Shown here: in pieces, positions 34,567 to 42,749 of the stretch
How the letters are laid out: the number at the start of each line of letters is the position of its first letter
Position numbering within the stretch: the stretch's first letter is position 1
From: JAIQFL01 sp035295745
GTDB taxonomy: Bacteria; Acidobacteriota; Terriglobia; Bryobacterales; Bryobacteraceae
Direction: 5' to 3'
Length of the DNA stretch: 64,000 nt
Assembly: GCA_035295745.1 (NCBI GenBank)
Contig: DATGIL010000089.1
Span: 1 to 64,000 of the forward strand
Made by a program: the position numbers and the translations under genes
The notes under the pieces: model-generated
What the model saw: the letters and a program-made list of their open reading frames with translations, nothing else
What the model was told of the DNA's origin: nothing
Database searches by the model: none

Positions 34567-36618
34567 ATGATCGGGGCTATGGAGGCATCGTCCACTGAGA
34601 TTTACGAGGCGGTTGTCGCGCTCTCGCGTTCCATCGCCGGCCGCACTGATTTGAGAAGCTTGCTCTCGGGCGTCGCCGATTCTCTTCGCCGAATTGTGCC
34701 GTTTAGCCACGTCGGGATGAGCCTGCACGATCCGAATGGCAATGCGATGCAAGGGCATGTTCTAAATGCGCCTGGCAATCCTGCCATGACGAGCCTGCGG
34801 CTACCAGTCGATCAGGACCCGGCGGGTTGGGTATGGCTGAGTCAGCAGACGCTCGCGATCTCAACTGTACAGGCTGAAACGCGCTGGCCGGAGGCGATGC
34901 GGGTCGCACGCGACCTGGGGATCAGCACCATGGTTCTGGTCCCCCTCACCGCCGGTGGCAACAGGCTTGGCGCGTTTGGCTTCAGCTCCGTAGAGTTACA
35001 CCATTCCAGCCCGGCCGAACTGGCATTCCTCGAGCGGGTTGCGAGCGAGTTCGCCGTTGCGGTCGAGTCTTTCCTGGCCAGGCAGGAAGCAGTCCGGGAG
35101 CGTGACCGGCTTCGAACGCTGTTCGACATCACGAATGCGCTGGTGTCGAAGCTGTCAACGGACGAGTTGTTTTCTGCCATTTCGGCACAACTCTCGGACG
35201 TGATCCGTCATGATTTCTCGGTACTCACCTTCCGTGACGAGGCCGGCCGGCTGGAGATCGCCGGTCTTCATTTCACTGGAAGTCAGCTTTTCGAGAAGGA
35301 GAAGGGCTACATCGACCCGGAAGGGATGCCATCGGCGGAAGCGCTCGCGACCGGCAAGCCCGTGGTCGTGCCCGATGTGGCGCTGGCGCACTACTCCTCT
35401 CCGGAATACCGCCGGTTCGTAGAGATGGGCTGCAAGTCCGCCTGTTCGGTGCCGCTAGTCACAAGCAATGGCACGCTGGGAACGCTCGAGGTCGCCAGAA
35501 TCACACGCGAAGTTTGGACGGACCAAGACGTCGATTTTCTGGTGCAGGTGGCAAGACAGATCGCCATTGCCGTAGAAAACGCGCTGTCGTATCGGCAACT
35601 CCGGGAGATGAAGGAACGGCTCGCTACCGAGAAGCTTTATCTCGAAGACGAAATCCGGCTCGATCACAACAACGGCAACATGGTCGGCGAGGGGGCGGCC
35701 TTCCAGTCCGTTTTGAAAGGTGTTCAGATCGTCGCGCCCACCGATGCAACTGTTCTGATACTGGGCGAAACCGGCACCGGAAAGGAACTCGTGGCCCGCG
35801 CCATTCACGAGATGAGCAGCCGTAGCAGGGGCAGCTTCGTCAAGGTAAACTGCGCCGCCATTCCTGGCAGCCTGCTCGAAAGCGAGCTCTTCGGACACGA
35901 GAAGGGATCGTTCACGGGTGCCGTGGCACAGAAGATCGGGCGCTTCGAACTTGCGGACCACGGAACACTGTTTCTGGACGAGATCGGCGAGATGCCTCTC
36001 GAACTTCAGCCGAAGCTGCTCCGCGCGATTCAAGACCAGGAGTTCGAGCGTGTGGGCGGCAATCGCACGATCCGGACCAACGTCCGTTTCGTCGCCGCGA
36101 CCAATCGGGACCTGAAAGCGATGGTCGATGAGAACCGATTCCGGGCGGACCTATATTATCGGCTGCACGTCTTCCCGCTCAATGTTCCGCCCTTGCGGGA
36201 GCGCCGTGAGGATATCCCGCTACTCACGCGCTACTTCGTCCAAAAACACGCGCACCGGTTGGACCGCAGAATCGAGAGAATCCCCACGCAGGCATTGGAA
36301 GCGCTCGTGAATTACGACTGGCCCGGCAACATTCGCGAACTGCAGAACGTCATAGAGCGGTCCGTCATTCTGAGCAACGGGTCTGAACTCCGCGTTGATC
36401 TGCCGGAGATGACTGGCGCGGCCAGCCCGCCGGCGCATCGGGGCCGACGAGTTTCGCATTCGGCGGACGCCGCCGAGCGCGCGCGAATCCTACAGGCGCT
36501 GAAGGAAGCCAACGGAATAGTCGGTGGCCCGGAAGGCGCAGCCGCCCGGCTCGGCCTAAAGCGGACGACTTTGCAGTCGCGCATGCGGAAATACAATATC
36601 GGCCGCCTGTATCAGTGA
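34567..36618 (+). CDS. Sigma-54-dependent transcriptional activator with two GAF domains
   Basis: 683 residues, a close paralogue of the activator at 18909-21089 but with a shorter N-terminus. GAF domains span about 15-170 and 190-330; the AAA+ domain (about 370-605) has GETGTGKE near 399, GSFTGA near 446 and LFLDEIGEMPLE near 465. The C-terminal helix-turn-helix is GAAARLGLKRTTLQSRMRK, almost identical to that of the paralogue, so both may bind the same DNA sites. Directly upstream are the best enhancer-like repeat and the best -24/-12 element of the window. It likely activates itself and the other genes that carry these sites (inferred). Confidence 0.93.
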   Translation: MIGAMEASSTEIYEAVVALSRSIAGRTDLRSLLSGVADSLRRIVPFSHVGMSLHDPNGNAMQGHVLNAPGNPAMTSLRLPVDQDPAGWVWLSQQTLAISTVQAETRWPEAMRVARDLGISTMVLVPLTAGGNRLGAFGFSSVELHHSSPAELAFLERVASEFAVAVESFLARQEAVRERDRLRTLFDITNALVSKLSTDELFSAISAQLSDVIRHDFSVLTFRDEAGRLEIAGLHFTGSQLFEKEKGYIDPEGMPSAEALATGKPVVVPDVALAHYSSPEYRRFVEMGCKSACSVPLVTSNGTLGTLEVARITREVWTDQDVDFLVQVARQIAIAVENALSYRQLREMKERLATEKLYLEDEIRLDHNNGNMVGEGAAFQSVLKGVQIVAPTDATVLILGETGTGKELVARAIHEMSSRSRGSFVKVNCAAIPGSLLESELFGHEKGSFTGAVAQKIGRFELADHGTLFLDEIGEMPLELQPKLLRAIQDQEFERVGGNRTIRTNVRFVAATNRDLKAMVDENRFRADLYYRLHVFPLNVPPLRERREDIPLLTRYFVQKHAHRLDRRIERIPTQALEALVNYDWPGNIRELQNVIERSVILSNGSELRVDLPEMTGAASPPAHRGRRVSHSADAAERARILQALKEANGIVGGPEGAAARLGLKRTTLQSRMRKYNIGRLYQ

Positions 36619-36847
36619 GCAGCCGGAGCTTCACCAGCGGGAGCTTCACCAGCGCGGCCAGATCAGCCAGATCGGCGCCACCAAAGGAACGACGTGATCA
36701 CGAGAAAGATCAGGTCTGACAGGCGGTCTCGGCGGCGCTCATTCTCCCCAACTCTAAACAAGCAGTATCACGACAGGGTGTTCATGCATGCATAGCCGGA
36801 GGCAAATCCCCTTTCGACACCGACTTCTCTGAGCCGCCGCTGCCGAG
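36619..36847. repeat. Gene-free DNA with a perfect 15-base tandem repeat
   Basis: GGAGCTTCACCAGCG occurs twice in direct succession at 36625-36639 and 36640-36654, right after the activator stop. Nothing else was recognised in this part of the 36619-36975 intergenic region. Confidence 0.6.
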
Positions 36848-36875
36848 TTTCGGCACTTACTTCGGCATCTCACGG
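36848..36875 (+). promoter_or_regulatory. TCGGCA-type enhancer-like repeat, copy 7
   Basis: TTTCGGCACTTACTTCGGCA followed by TCTCACGG, about 74 bases before the element at 36949. An additional TGCCGA lies at 36841. Confidence 0.45.
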
Positions 36876-36948
36876 CGCCTGATGATTCTGTGGCCAGCGA
36901 AACGATGCGTCAGAATAAGCTACTCAAGAAGATGGAGGGCTTTGGGAG

Positions 36949-36964
36949 TGGGCCGCCGAGTGCA
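36949..36964 (+). promoter_or_regulatory. Weak candidate sigma-54 promoter of TPR gene
   Basis: TGGGCCGCCGAGTGCA fits TGG-N9-TGCA, but transcription would begin at about 36975, leaving almost no leader before the ATG at 36976. The match may be fortuitous. Confidence 0.25.
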
Positions 36965-36975
36965 CTGTGTATGGC

Positions 36976-37863
36976 ATGCCCCGGCACAAGATCTCAATCG
37001 TTCTCATAACGGCATCGATACCGCTATTTACCTTCGGGCGATCGCCGAGTCCGGACCTTTCCCGGGCGGAAGAACTGTACCGGAAAACGGAGTATGGGCG
37101 AGCGATCAACGTCCTACAAGCGCTGGATGAGAGAGACGCGGCGGTTTACGCCTTGCTGGGCAAAGCCTGGTTCATGCAAGGGCAATATAAACAAGCTATT
37201 GCTGATTTGGAGAAAGCCGTCGCAAGCGATAGCCTCAATTCCGATTATTATGACTGGCTCGGCCGCGCATACGGAAGATTAGCTGAGGGATCGAGCGTTC
37301 TGTCGGCACTCGGATACGCCAAGAAGACGGTCCATGCTTTTGAGCGCGCTGTAGAGATCGATCCCTCGAACCTGGAGGCATTGAGCGACGTTTTCGAATA
37401 CTATTTGGAGGCGCCCGGAATGGTGGGGGGAGGCCTGGAGAAGGCCGAGAAGATTGCCGGACGTTTCGCGGGTCTCAATACGGCGGAATATCACTGGGCG
37501 CGCGCCAGGATCGCCGAGAAGCGCAGAGACTTCGCGACAGCGGAACGGGAGTTCCGCGAAGCTTTCGCGACAGATTCCAATGAAGTGGGGCGCGCGCTCG
37601 ATCTCGCTGCGTTTCTCTCCTCGCGCGGCAGGTACAGCGAAAGTGACGCACTTTTCCGAACCGCCGGGGAGGCCTATCCGCGCTCGCCCAAAGTGCTATA
37701 TGCCCGCGCAGCCGCATACATTCAAAGCAAACGGAAACTAGACGAAGCCGAAGCGCTTCTGAATCGCTATCTCGCGCTGCAAACCACGCCTGAGGATCCC
37801 TCGCGCCTGGAGGCCGCCGCACTCCTGAAATCAGCCAGGGAGTTGCGTGCCAAACGAACGTAG
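36976..37863 (+). CDS. Secreted TPR-repeat protein
   Basis: 295 residues. The N-terminal MPRHKISIVLITASIPLFTF looks like a signal peptide. About seven tetratricopeptide-like repeats follow (AVYALLGKAWFMQGQYKQAI, YYDWLGRAYGRLAEGSSVLS, YHWARARIAEKRRDFATAE, ALDLAAFLSSRGRYSESDAL). TPR proteins assemble complexes; here probably in the periplasm. It is a longer relative of the protein at 33861-34373. A GTG 9 bases upstream is an alternative start; neither has a strong ribosome site. Confidence 0.8.
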   Translation: MPRHKISIVLITASIPLFTFGRSPSPDLSRAEELYRKTEYGRAINVLQALDERDAAVYALLGKAWFMQGQYKQAIADLEKAVASDSLNSDYYDWLGRAYGRLAEGSSVLSALGYAKKTVHAFERAVEIDPSNLEALSDVFEYYLEAPGMVGGGLEKAEKIAGRFAGLNTAEYHWARARIAEKRRDFATAEREFREAFATDSNEVGRALDLAAFLSSRGRYSESDALFRTAGEAYPRSPKVLYARAAAYIQSKRKLDEAEALLNRYLALQTTPEDPSRLEAAALLKSARELRAKRT

Positions 37864-37879
37864 AAAAGGAGCAAATGAA

Positions 37880-38122
37880 ATGAAACACGCTTCTCCGAGT
37901 TACGCTGCTGGAATATGGTGCAGGACGATGCACGACTCACCCATGTGGCCTTCTCATGGTCATTACCGATGCCGCACTTGCGGACGAGAGTATCCGGTCC
38001 CATGGGAACTCGGAGTAACGAACGCACCGTGGCGGCCCAGAGATGAGGGATTGGTCGATAGCGGAACGCATCGCGTCGGGCGACCGGCCGCGCACGCCGT
38101 ACAGCTAAGGCGTCCGTTGTGA
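37880..38122 (+). CDS. Small Cys/His-rich protein
   Basis: 80 codons starting MKHASPSYAAGIWCRTMHDS, then HGHYRCRTCGREYPVPWEL. The spacing Cys-x2-His... His-x-His... Cys-x2-Cys looks like a small metal-binding (zinc-ribbon-like) module. The remaining 35 residues are Arg/Pro-rich and may be read past the natural end. AAAAGGAG precedes the ATG by about 9 bases. It lies between the TPR gene and the cytidylate-kinase-like gene in the same direction. No function can be assigned. Confidence 0.5.
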   Translation: MKHASPSYAAGIWCRTMHDSPMWPSHGHYRCRTCGREYPVPWELGVTNAPWRPRDEGLVDSGTHRVGRPAAHAVQLRRPL

Positions 38123-38153
38123 CAGAAGCGTCATCGTTATTCGTCAGGTGATC

Positions 38154-38786
38154 ATGTTCAGAGTAGTTACAGTAGAACGGGAGTATGGCAGCGGCGGCGG
38201 ACTGATCGCGCGGCGGGTTGCACGGGACTTGGGCTGGAAACTGCTCGACCACACGTTGATTTCGAGTGTTGCGCAAGTGGCTCACGTGGACGCCGTCACA
38301 GTCGAACGATACGATGAGCATGTCGACTCGTGGTGGCATCGCCTGAATCGAAACGGTCTCCAGGCGTGGGCGGTTGCCGCCGGTGTAGCCCTCGAAGATG
38401 CCCGGTTCTTTGACGCTGACACGACCGCAGAGCTCGTGCAGGATTGCATCGCGAAAGCGGCGGCAGCAGGGAATTGCGTGGTTGTGGGCCGTGGGGCCGA
38501 ATGCGTGTTACAGGGCTGGGAGGACGCTCTCCGCGTTTTCATTTATGCCCCCTGGGAAGAGCGGGTTGCGCGTGTGCGAACTCGCGTCGAAGACAGGTGC
38601 GATGTCCAGGAATTGCTTGGGGAGACCGACCGTGAACGCGCCAGCTATATCCGGACCTACCACGGGTGCGAGTGGAAGGACCCGCATCTTTATCACATGA
38701 TGCTGAGCTCGCAAATCGGTATCGAGAGCGCCGCATCCACGATCGTCAATGCCGTTTTGCGGAGCCGACGCTGGGAAAACCAATGA
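38154..38786 (+). CDS. Cytidylate-kinase-like P-loop protein
   Basis: 210 residues of the cytidylate kinase-like family. MFRVVTVEREYGSGGGLIAR contains the glycine-rich phosphate loop; GWKLLDHTLI, CVVVGRGAECVL and VRTRVEDRCDVQELLGETDRE follow as in that family. A canonical CMP-binding insert is not evident, so the substrate is uncertain. The ATG at 38154 follows AGGTGATC; the frame also opens with a GTG 6 bases earlier. Its stop overlaps the acetate kinase ATG (ATGA), so the two are translationally coupled, hinting at a link to phosphoryl metabolism. Confidence 0.8.
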   Translation: MFRVVTVEREYGSGGGLIARRVARDLGWKLLDHTLISSVAQVAHVDAVTVERYDEHVDSWWHRLNRNGLQAWAVAAGVALEDARFFDADTTAELVQDCIAKAAAAGNCVVVGRGAECVLQGWEDALRVFIYAPWEERVARVRTRVEDRCDVQELLGETDRERASYIRTYHGCEWKDPHLYHMMLSSQIGIESAASTIVNAVLRSRRWENQ

Positions 38787-40027
38787 ACGTTTTCGTTATC
38801 AATGCGGGAAGTTCCAGCCTGAAGTTCCAGGTGATCGCCACAGACGTGGAACGAATCCAGCACGATCAAGATGAGCTTCTGTGTGGTGGGCAGGTGGAGC
38901 GAATCGGCGGGGAAGCGATCTTCACGGTGCGGAACCGCGCCGGTCTCAGGCAAAAGCTGACCGCGCCGATCCGCGACGTTTCTGCGGCACTCGACTATGT
39001 GCTTCGCTGGCTGGCATCGGATCGCTCCGGGGTCGACGAGATTCGCAGTCTGGGTGACATCCACGCCGTGGGACACCGCGTCGTGCATGGCGGCGAGCTA
39101 TTCAAGGAATCGGTGATCATCGACGACGAAGTGCTGAAAGGAATCGAGGACTGCATCGACCTGGCGCCCCTCCATAACCCCAACAACCTCCGCGGAATTC
39201 GAGCATTGCGCCAGATCGTCGGCCTGGCCACACCACAGGTCGCGGTATTCGATACCGCTTTTCACTCGACGATTCCCGAGTACGCTTATCTCTACGCGCT
39301 GCCCTACCATCTCTACCGCCGTCATCGCATCCGGCGCTACGGATTTCACGGAACGTCCCATCGATACGTGGCATTTCGCTACCGCGGATTGCACGGGCTG
39401 ACACGCGAACAGACGCACGTGATCACGCTCCACCTGGGCAACGGCTGCTCGGCCGCGGCAATCCGCGGAGGGCATACCTTGGATACCTCGATGGGCATGA
39501 CGCCGCTCGAGGGCCTGGTGATGGGGACGCGCTCGGGCGACCTGGACCCGGCGATCATCGACCTGATTGCAATCAAGGAAGGACTTTCCACGCACGAAGT
39601 CGAATCCCTTCTCAACACGCAGTCCGGACTGCTGGGCATCTCCGGCCTGAGCAATGATATGAAGGTCCTGGAACAGGAGTTGAAGGAGCACGACGACCGC
39701 CGCGTGCGCCTGGCCATCGAGGTCTTCTGCTATCGCGTGCGGAAGTATATCGGCGCCTATTTGGCCTCGATGGGCGGGGCTGATGCGGTGATATTCACTG
39801 GCGGAATCGGCGAGAATTCCGCCGAAATCCGGAGCCGGATCTGCGCGGGCCTGGAGTGGGCCGGTCTGATCATCGATGACGCTCAAAACCAGCAGATCGT
39901 GGGGCGTGAAGGCCGAATCAGCAACGATGCATCGAGAGTGCACGCCTGGGTGATTCCTACCAACGAGGAACTGCTGATTGCGCGCGATACGGTGCGCTGC
40001 GTTCTGGGCGAGCCGCACCCTTCGTAA
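38783..40027 (+). CDS. ackA: Acetate kinase
   Basis: 414 residues. Signature 1 is VFVINAGSSSLKFQ at the N-terminus; signature 2 includes YGFHGTSHRYVA; the phosphate and nucleotide region reads HLGNGCSAAAIRGGHTLDTS and GMTPLEGLVMGTRSGDLDPA; FTGGIGENSAEIR is near 330. It converts acetyl phosphate and ADP to acetate and ATP, or the reverse. Acetyl phosphate would come from the phosphoketolase encoded downstream, giving ATP without oxygen. It is coupled to the cytidylate-kinase-like gene. No phosphotransacetylase gene was seen nearby. Confidence 0.97.
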   Translation: MNVFVINAGSSSLKFQVIATDVERIQHDQDELLCGGQVERIGGEAIFTVRNRAGLRQKLTAPIRDVSAALDYVLRWLASDRSGVDEIRSLGDIHAVGHRVVHGGELFKESVIIDDEVLKGIEDCIDLAPLHNPNNLRGIRALRQIVGLATPQVAVFDTAFHSTIPEYAYLYALPYHLYRRHRIRRYGFHGTSHRYVAFRYRGLHGLTREQTHVITLHLGNGCSAAAIRGGHTLDTSMGMTPLEGLVMGTRSGDLDPAIIDLIAIKEGLSTHEVESLLNTQSGLLGISGLSNDMKVLEQELKEHDDRRVRLAIEVFCYRVRKYIGAYLASMGGADAVIFTGGIGENSAEIRSRICAGLEWAGLIIDDAQNQQIVGREGRISNDASRVHAWVIPTNEELLIARDTVRCVLGEPHPS

Positions 40028-40053
40028 GAGCACCTGCCATGGCGCTACACCCA

Positions 40054-40082
40054 ACTTCGGCAGAAGACGTAGGCATCTGCCA
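40054..40082 (+). promoter_or_regulatory. TCGGCA-type enhancer-like repeat, copy 8
   Basis: ACTTCGGCAGAAGACGTAGG continuing CATCTGCCA: TCGGCA, 8 bases, AGGCA, 2 bases, TGCCA. It shares the CGGCAGAAGAC core with the 8759 copy and lies 95 bases before the element at 40177. Confidence 0.5.
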
Positions 40083-40176
40083 ACGGCACAGACCCGAGTC
40101 TGACCGCCGCGTCTCAACAGCCGCGCAACGCTCCTGCACCCAACACGTAGTGACGCTTGTGCAGCCCTTCACCGAG

Positions 40177-40192
40177 TGGCCAACAGAATGCA
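40177..40192 (+). promoter_or_regulatory. Candidate sigma-54 promoter of phosphoketolase
   Basis: TGGCCAACAGAATGCA fits TGG-N9-TGCA with TGGC at -24, 90 bases before the ATG at 40283. Confidence 0.45.
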
Positions 40193-40282
40193 ATTCAAAC
40201 CTGCGAATCCGAACCACCGCGGAAGTTCCAGACGGCCTTTCGTCGAGCTTGAGTATTTCACCTGCCCAAAAGGAGTTTACGC

Positions 40283-42724
40283 ATGACGCCCGTTATCGAA
40301 ACGGATCAACTCTCCAGCAATTCACTTAGCGCTTATGGGATCGCACGGTCGACAATCGCGGGAGCGCCACTGGGCCCCGCGGAGCTGATAAAGACCGACG
40401 CTTATTGGCGGGCCTGTAACTACCTGGCGCTCGGCATGATCTATCTCCAGGACAATCCGCTTCTGAAAGAGCCGCTCCGGCCCGAGCACGTCAAGAACCG
40501 GCTTCTGGGCCATTGGGGATCGAGTCCCGGACTCGCGTTCACATATATTCACCTGAACCGTCTCATCAAGAAGTTGGACCTTAACATGATCTTCATGGCC
40601 GGCCCTGGCCACGGCGCGCCGGGAGTGCTGGCTCCTGGCTATCTCGAGGGTGCCTACTCAGAAATTTATCCGGAAAAGAGCGAAGACGAGCGAGGGCTGC
40701 GCGAATTCTTCAAGCAGTTCTCGTTTCCCGGCGGGATCGGAAGTCACTGCACGCCCGAGACGCCCGGCTCTATACACGAAGGCGGTGAGCTGGGCTACGT
40801 GCTGTCGCACGCCTGCGGGGCCGCTTTCGATAATCCGGATCTGATCGTTGCCGCCGTAGTGGGCGATGGAGAGGCGGAAACCGGGCCGCTGGCGACATCC
40901 TGGCACATCAGCAAGTTCCTGAACCCGGTCCGCGACGGCGCGGTTCTGCCGATCCTTCACCTGAACGGATATAAAATCAACAACCCCACTCTTCTGGCCC
41001 GGATCACCCACGAGGAGTTAGAGGATCTGTTCCGAGGCTACGGCTGGACGCCTTACTTCGTCGAGGGATCCGATCCCGACAGCATGCACCAGGCGATGGC
41101 CGCGACGGTGGAACATTGCGTCCGGGAAATTCGGTTGCATCAGCAGGAATCGAGGCGCAGCGGCGTGGCTCGCAGGCCGCGCTGGCCCATGATTATTCTG
41201 CGTTCCCCGAAGGGCTGGGGCGCGCCGGTAGAAGTCGGAGGCCATCGGGTGGAAGGCTTCTGGCGTGCGCACCAGGTTCCAGTCACGGACGTCAAGAAGA
41301 ATCCGCAGCAACTGCAGATCCTCGAGCAGTGGATGCGCGCCCAGAAGCCCGAGGAACTCTTTGACCAGAGTGGCAAGCTGATCCCCGAATTGAAGGAACT
41401 CGCGCCTGTGGGTGAGCGCCGCATGAGCGCCAATCCGCACGCCAACGGCGGAATTCTCAAGAAAGCTCTGCGACTGCCGCCGTTCGCCGACTACGCCGTC
41501 AAGGTAGACCGCCCGGGCGCCATCGAGGCCGAAAACGTGGCTCCGCTGGGCACATTCCTGAGAGACGTCATGAAGCTGAACATGACCAACTTCCGTGTGT
41601 TCGGGCCCGACGAAAACACTTCCAACAAGCTCCAAGCAATCTACCAGGCCTCCAAGAAGTTCTGGATTGCCGAGTATTTCCCCGAAGATCAGGACGGGAC
41701 CGAACTGGCGCCCGACGGCCGCGTCGTCGAAATGCTCAGTGAGCACACCATGGAGGGCATGCTCGAAGGCTACTTGTTGACCGGAAGACACGGTTTCCTG
41801 TCTTCGTACGAAGCGTTCGTACACGTCATCGACTCGATGTTCAACCAACACGCGAAGTGGCTGTCGATCTGCAATCATCTCTCCTGGCGGCGCGACATCG
41901 CATCACTGAACCTGTTGATCACATCCACGGTGTGGCGGCAGGACCACAACGGCTTTACCCATCAGGACCCCGGCTTCCTCGACGTCGTGCTCAATAAGAG
42001 CGCGGCGGTGACCCGCATCTATCTTCCGCCAGACGTGAACTGCCTGCTCTCCGTTGCCAACCACTGCCTGCGAAGCGAGAACTACATCAATGTGATCGTT
42101 TCGGACAAGCAGCTTCACCTGCAGTACCTCAATATGGAAGCTGCGATCGAGCACTGCACCAAAGGCATCGGCATCTGGGACTGGGCGAGTAACGATCGGG
42201 GCTGCGAGCCGGATGTGGTTTTTGCGGCGGCCGGCGATATTCCCACTCAGGAGGCTCTGGCCGCGACCGTTCTGTTGCGCGAGGAATTCCCCGACCTCAA
42301 GGTTCGCTTCGTCAACGTGGTCGATCTTTTCAAACTCGAGCCCAGCACGGAGCATCCGCACGGACTTTCCGATAAGGACTTCGACTCCCTGTTCACGACG
42401 GACAAGCCGATCATCTTCAATTTCCATGGATATCCGTGGCTGATCCATCGACTGACCTACCGGCGCACTAACCACAAGAACCTGCATGTGCGCGGCTACA
42501 AGGAAAAAGGTAACATCAATACGCCGATGGAGTTGGCGATCAACAACGAAACCGACCGCTTCAGCCTTGCCGTCGACGCCATCGACCGCGTCCCCACTCT
42601 GCAGCGCGTCGGCGCACATGCCAAGGAGAAGTTCCGCAACAGTCAAATCGCCTGCCGCCGGCACGCATACGAACATGGCATCGACGCCCCGGAGATCACG
42701 GGATGGCGCTGGCCCAACAAGTAA
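40283..42724 (+). CDS. xfp: Xylulose-5-phosphate/fructose-6-phosphate phosphoketolase
   Basis: 813 residues, full length for the family. Thiamine-diphosphate enzyme landmarks include MAGPGHGAPGVLAPGYLEG near 110, VVGDGEAETGPLATSWH near 195 and GNINTPMELAINNETDRFSL near the C-terminus. It splits xylulose-5-phosphate (or fructose-6-phosphate) with phosphate to acetyl phosphate plus a triose or tetrose phosphate. AAAAGGAG stands before the ATG. Acetate kinase lies upstream and pyruvate kinase 25 bases downstream, so the cluster forms the ATP-yielding end of a bifid-type shunt. Whether it prefers one or both substrates cannot be told. Confidence 0.96.
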   Translation: MTPVIETDQLSSNSLSAYGIARSTIAGAPLGPAELIKTDAYWRACNYLALGMIYLQDNPLLKEPLRPEHVKNRLLGHWGSSPGLAFTYIHLNRLIKKLDLNMIFMAGPGHGAPGVLAPGYLEGAYSEIYPEKSEDERGLREFFKQFSFPGGIGSHCTPETPGSIHEGGELGYVLSHACGAAFDNPDLIVAAVVGDGEAETGPLATSWHISKFLNPVRDGAVLPILHLNGYKINNPTLLARITHEELEDLFRGYGWTPYFVEGSDPDSMHQAMAATVEHCVREIRLHQQESRRSGVARRPRWPMIILRSPKGWGAPVEVGGHRVEGFWRAHQVPVTDVKKNPQQLQILEQWMRAQKPEELFDQSGKLIPELKELAPVGERRMSANPHANGGILKKALRLPPFADYAVKVDRPGAIEAENVAPLGTFLRDVMKLNMTNFRVFGPDENTSNKLQAIYQASKKFWIAEYFPEDQDGTELAPDGRVVEMLSEHTMEGMLEGYLLTGRHGFLSSYEAFVHVIDSMFNQHAKWLSICNHLSWRRDIASLNLLITSTVWRQDHNGFTHQDPGFLDVVLNKSAAVTRIYLPPDVNCLLSVANHCLRSENYINVIVSDKQLHLQYLNMEAAIEHCTKGIGIWDWASNDRGCEPDVVFAAAGDIPTQEALAATVLLREEFPDLKVRFVNVVDLFKLEPSTEHPHGLSDKDFDSLFTTDKPIIFNFHGYPWLIHRLTYRRTNHKNLHVRGYKEKGNINTPMELAINNETDRFSLAVDAIDRVPTLQRVGAHAKEKFRNSQIACRRHAYEHGIDAPEITGWRWPNK

Positions 42725-42749
42725 GTAAGCCGCAATACCTCTCCCTCTT

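Noticed and set aside
36625..36654. Perfect 15-base tandem repeat as a possible regulatory array
   Set aside because: Only two copies and located just after a stop codon; recorded as a repeat but no role is supported.
36949..36964. Reading the -24/-12 match before the TPR gene as a firm promoter
   Set aside because: It leaves essentially no leader before the start codon; kept only as a weak candidate.
39098..40117. Minus-strand frame of 339 codons opposite acetate kinase
   Set aside because: Antisense shadow of a highly conserved gene.
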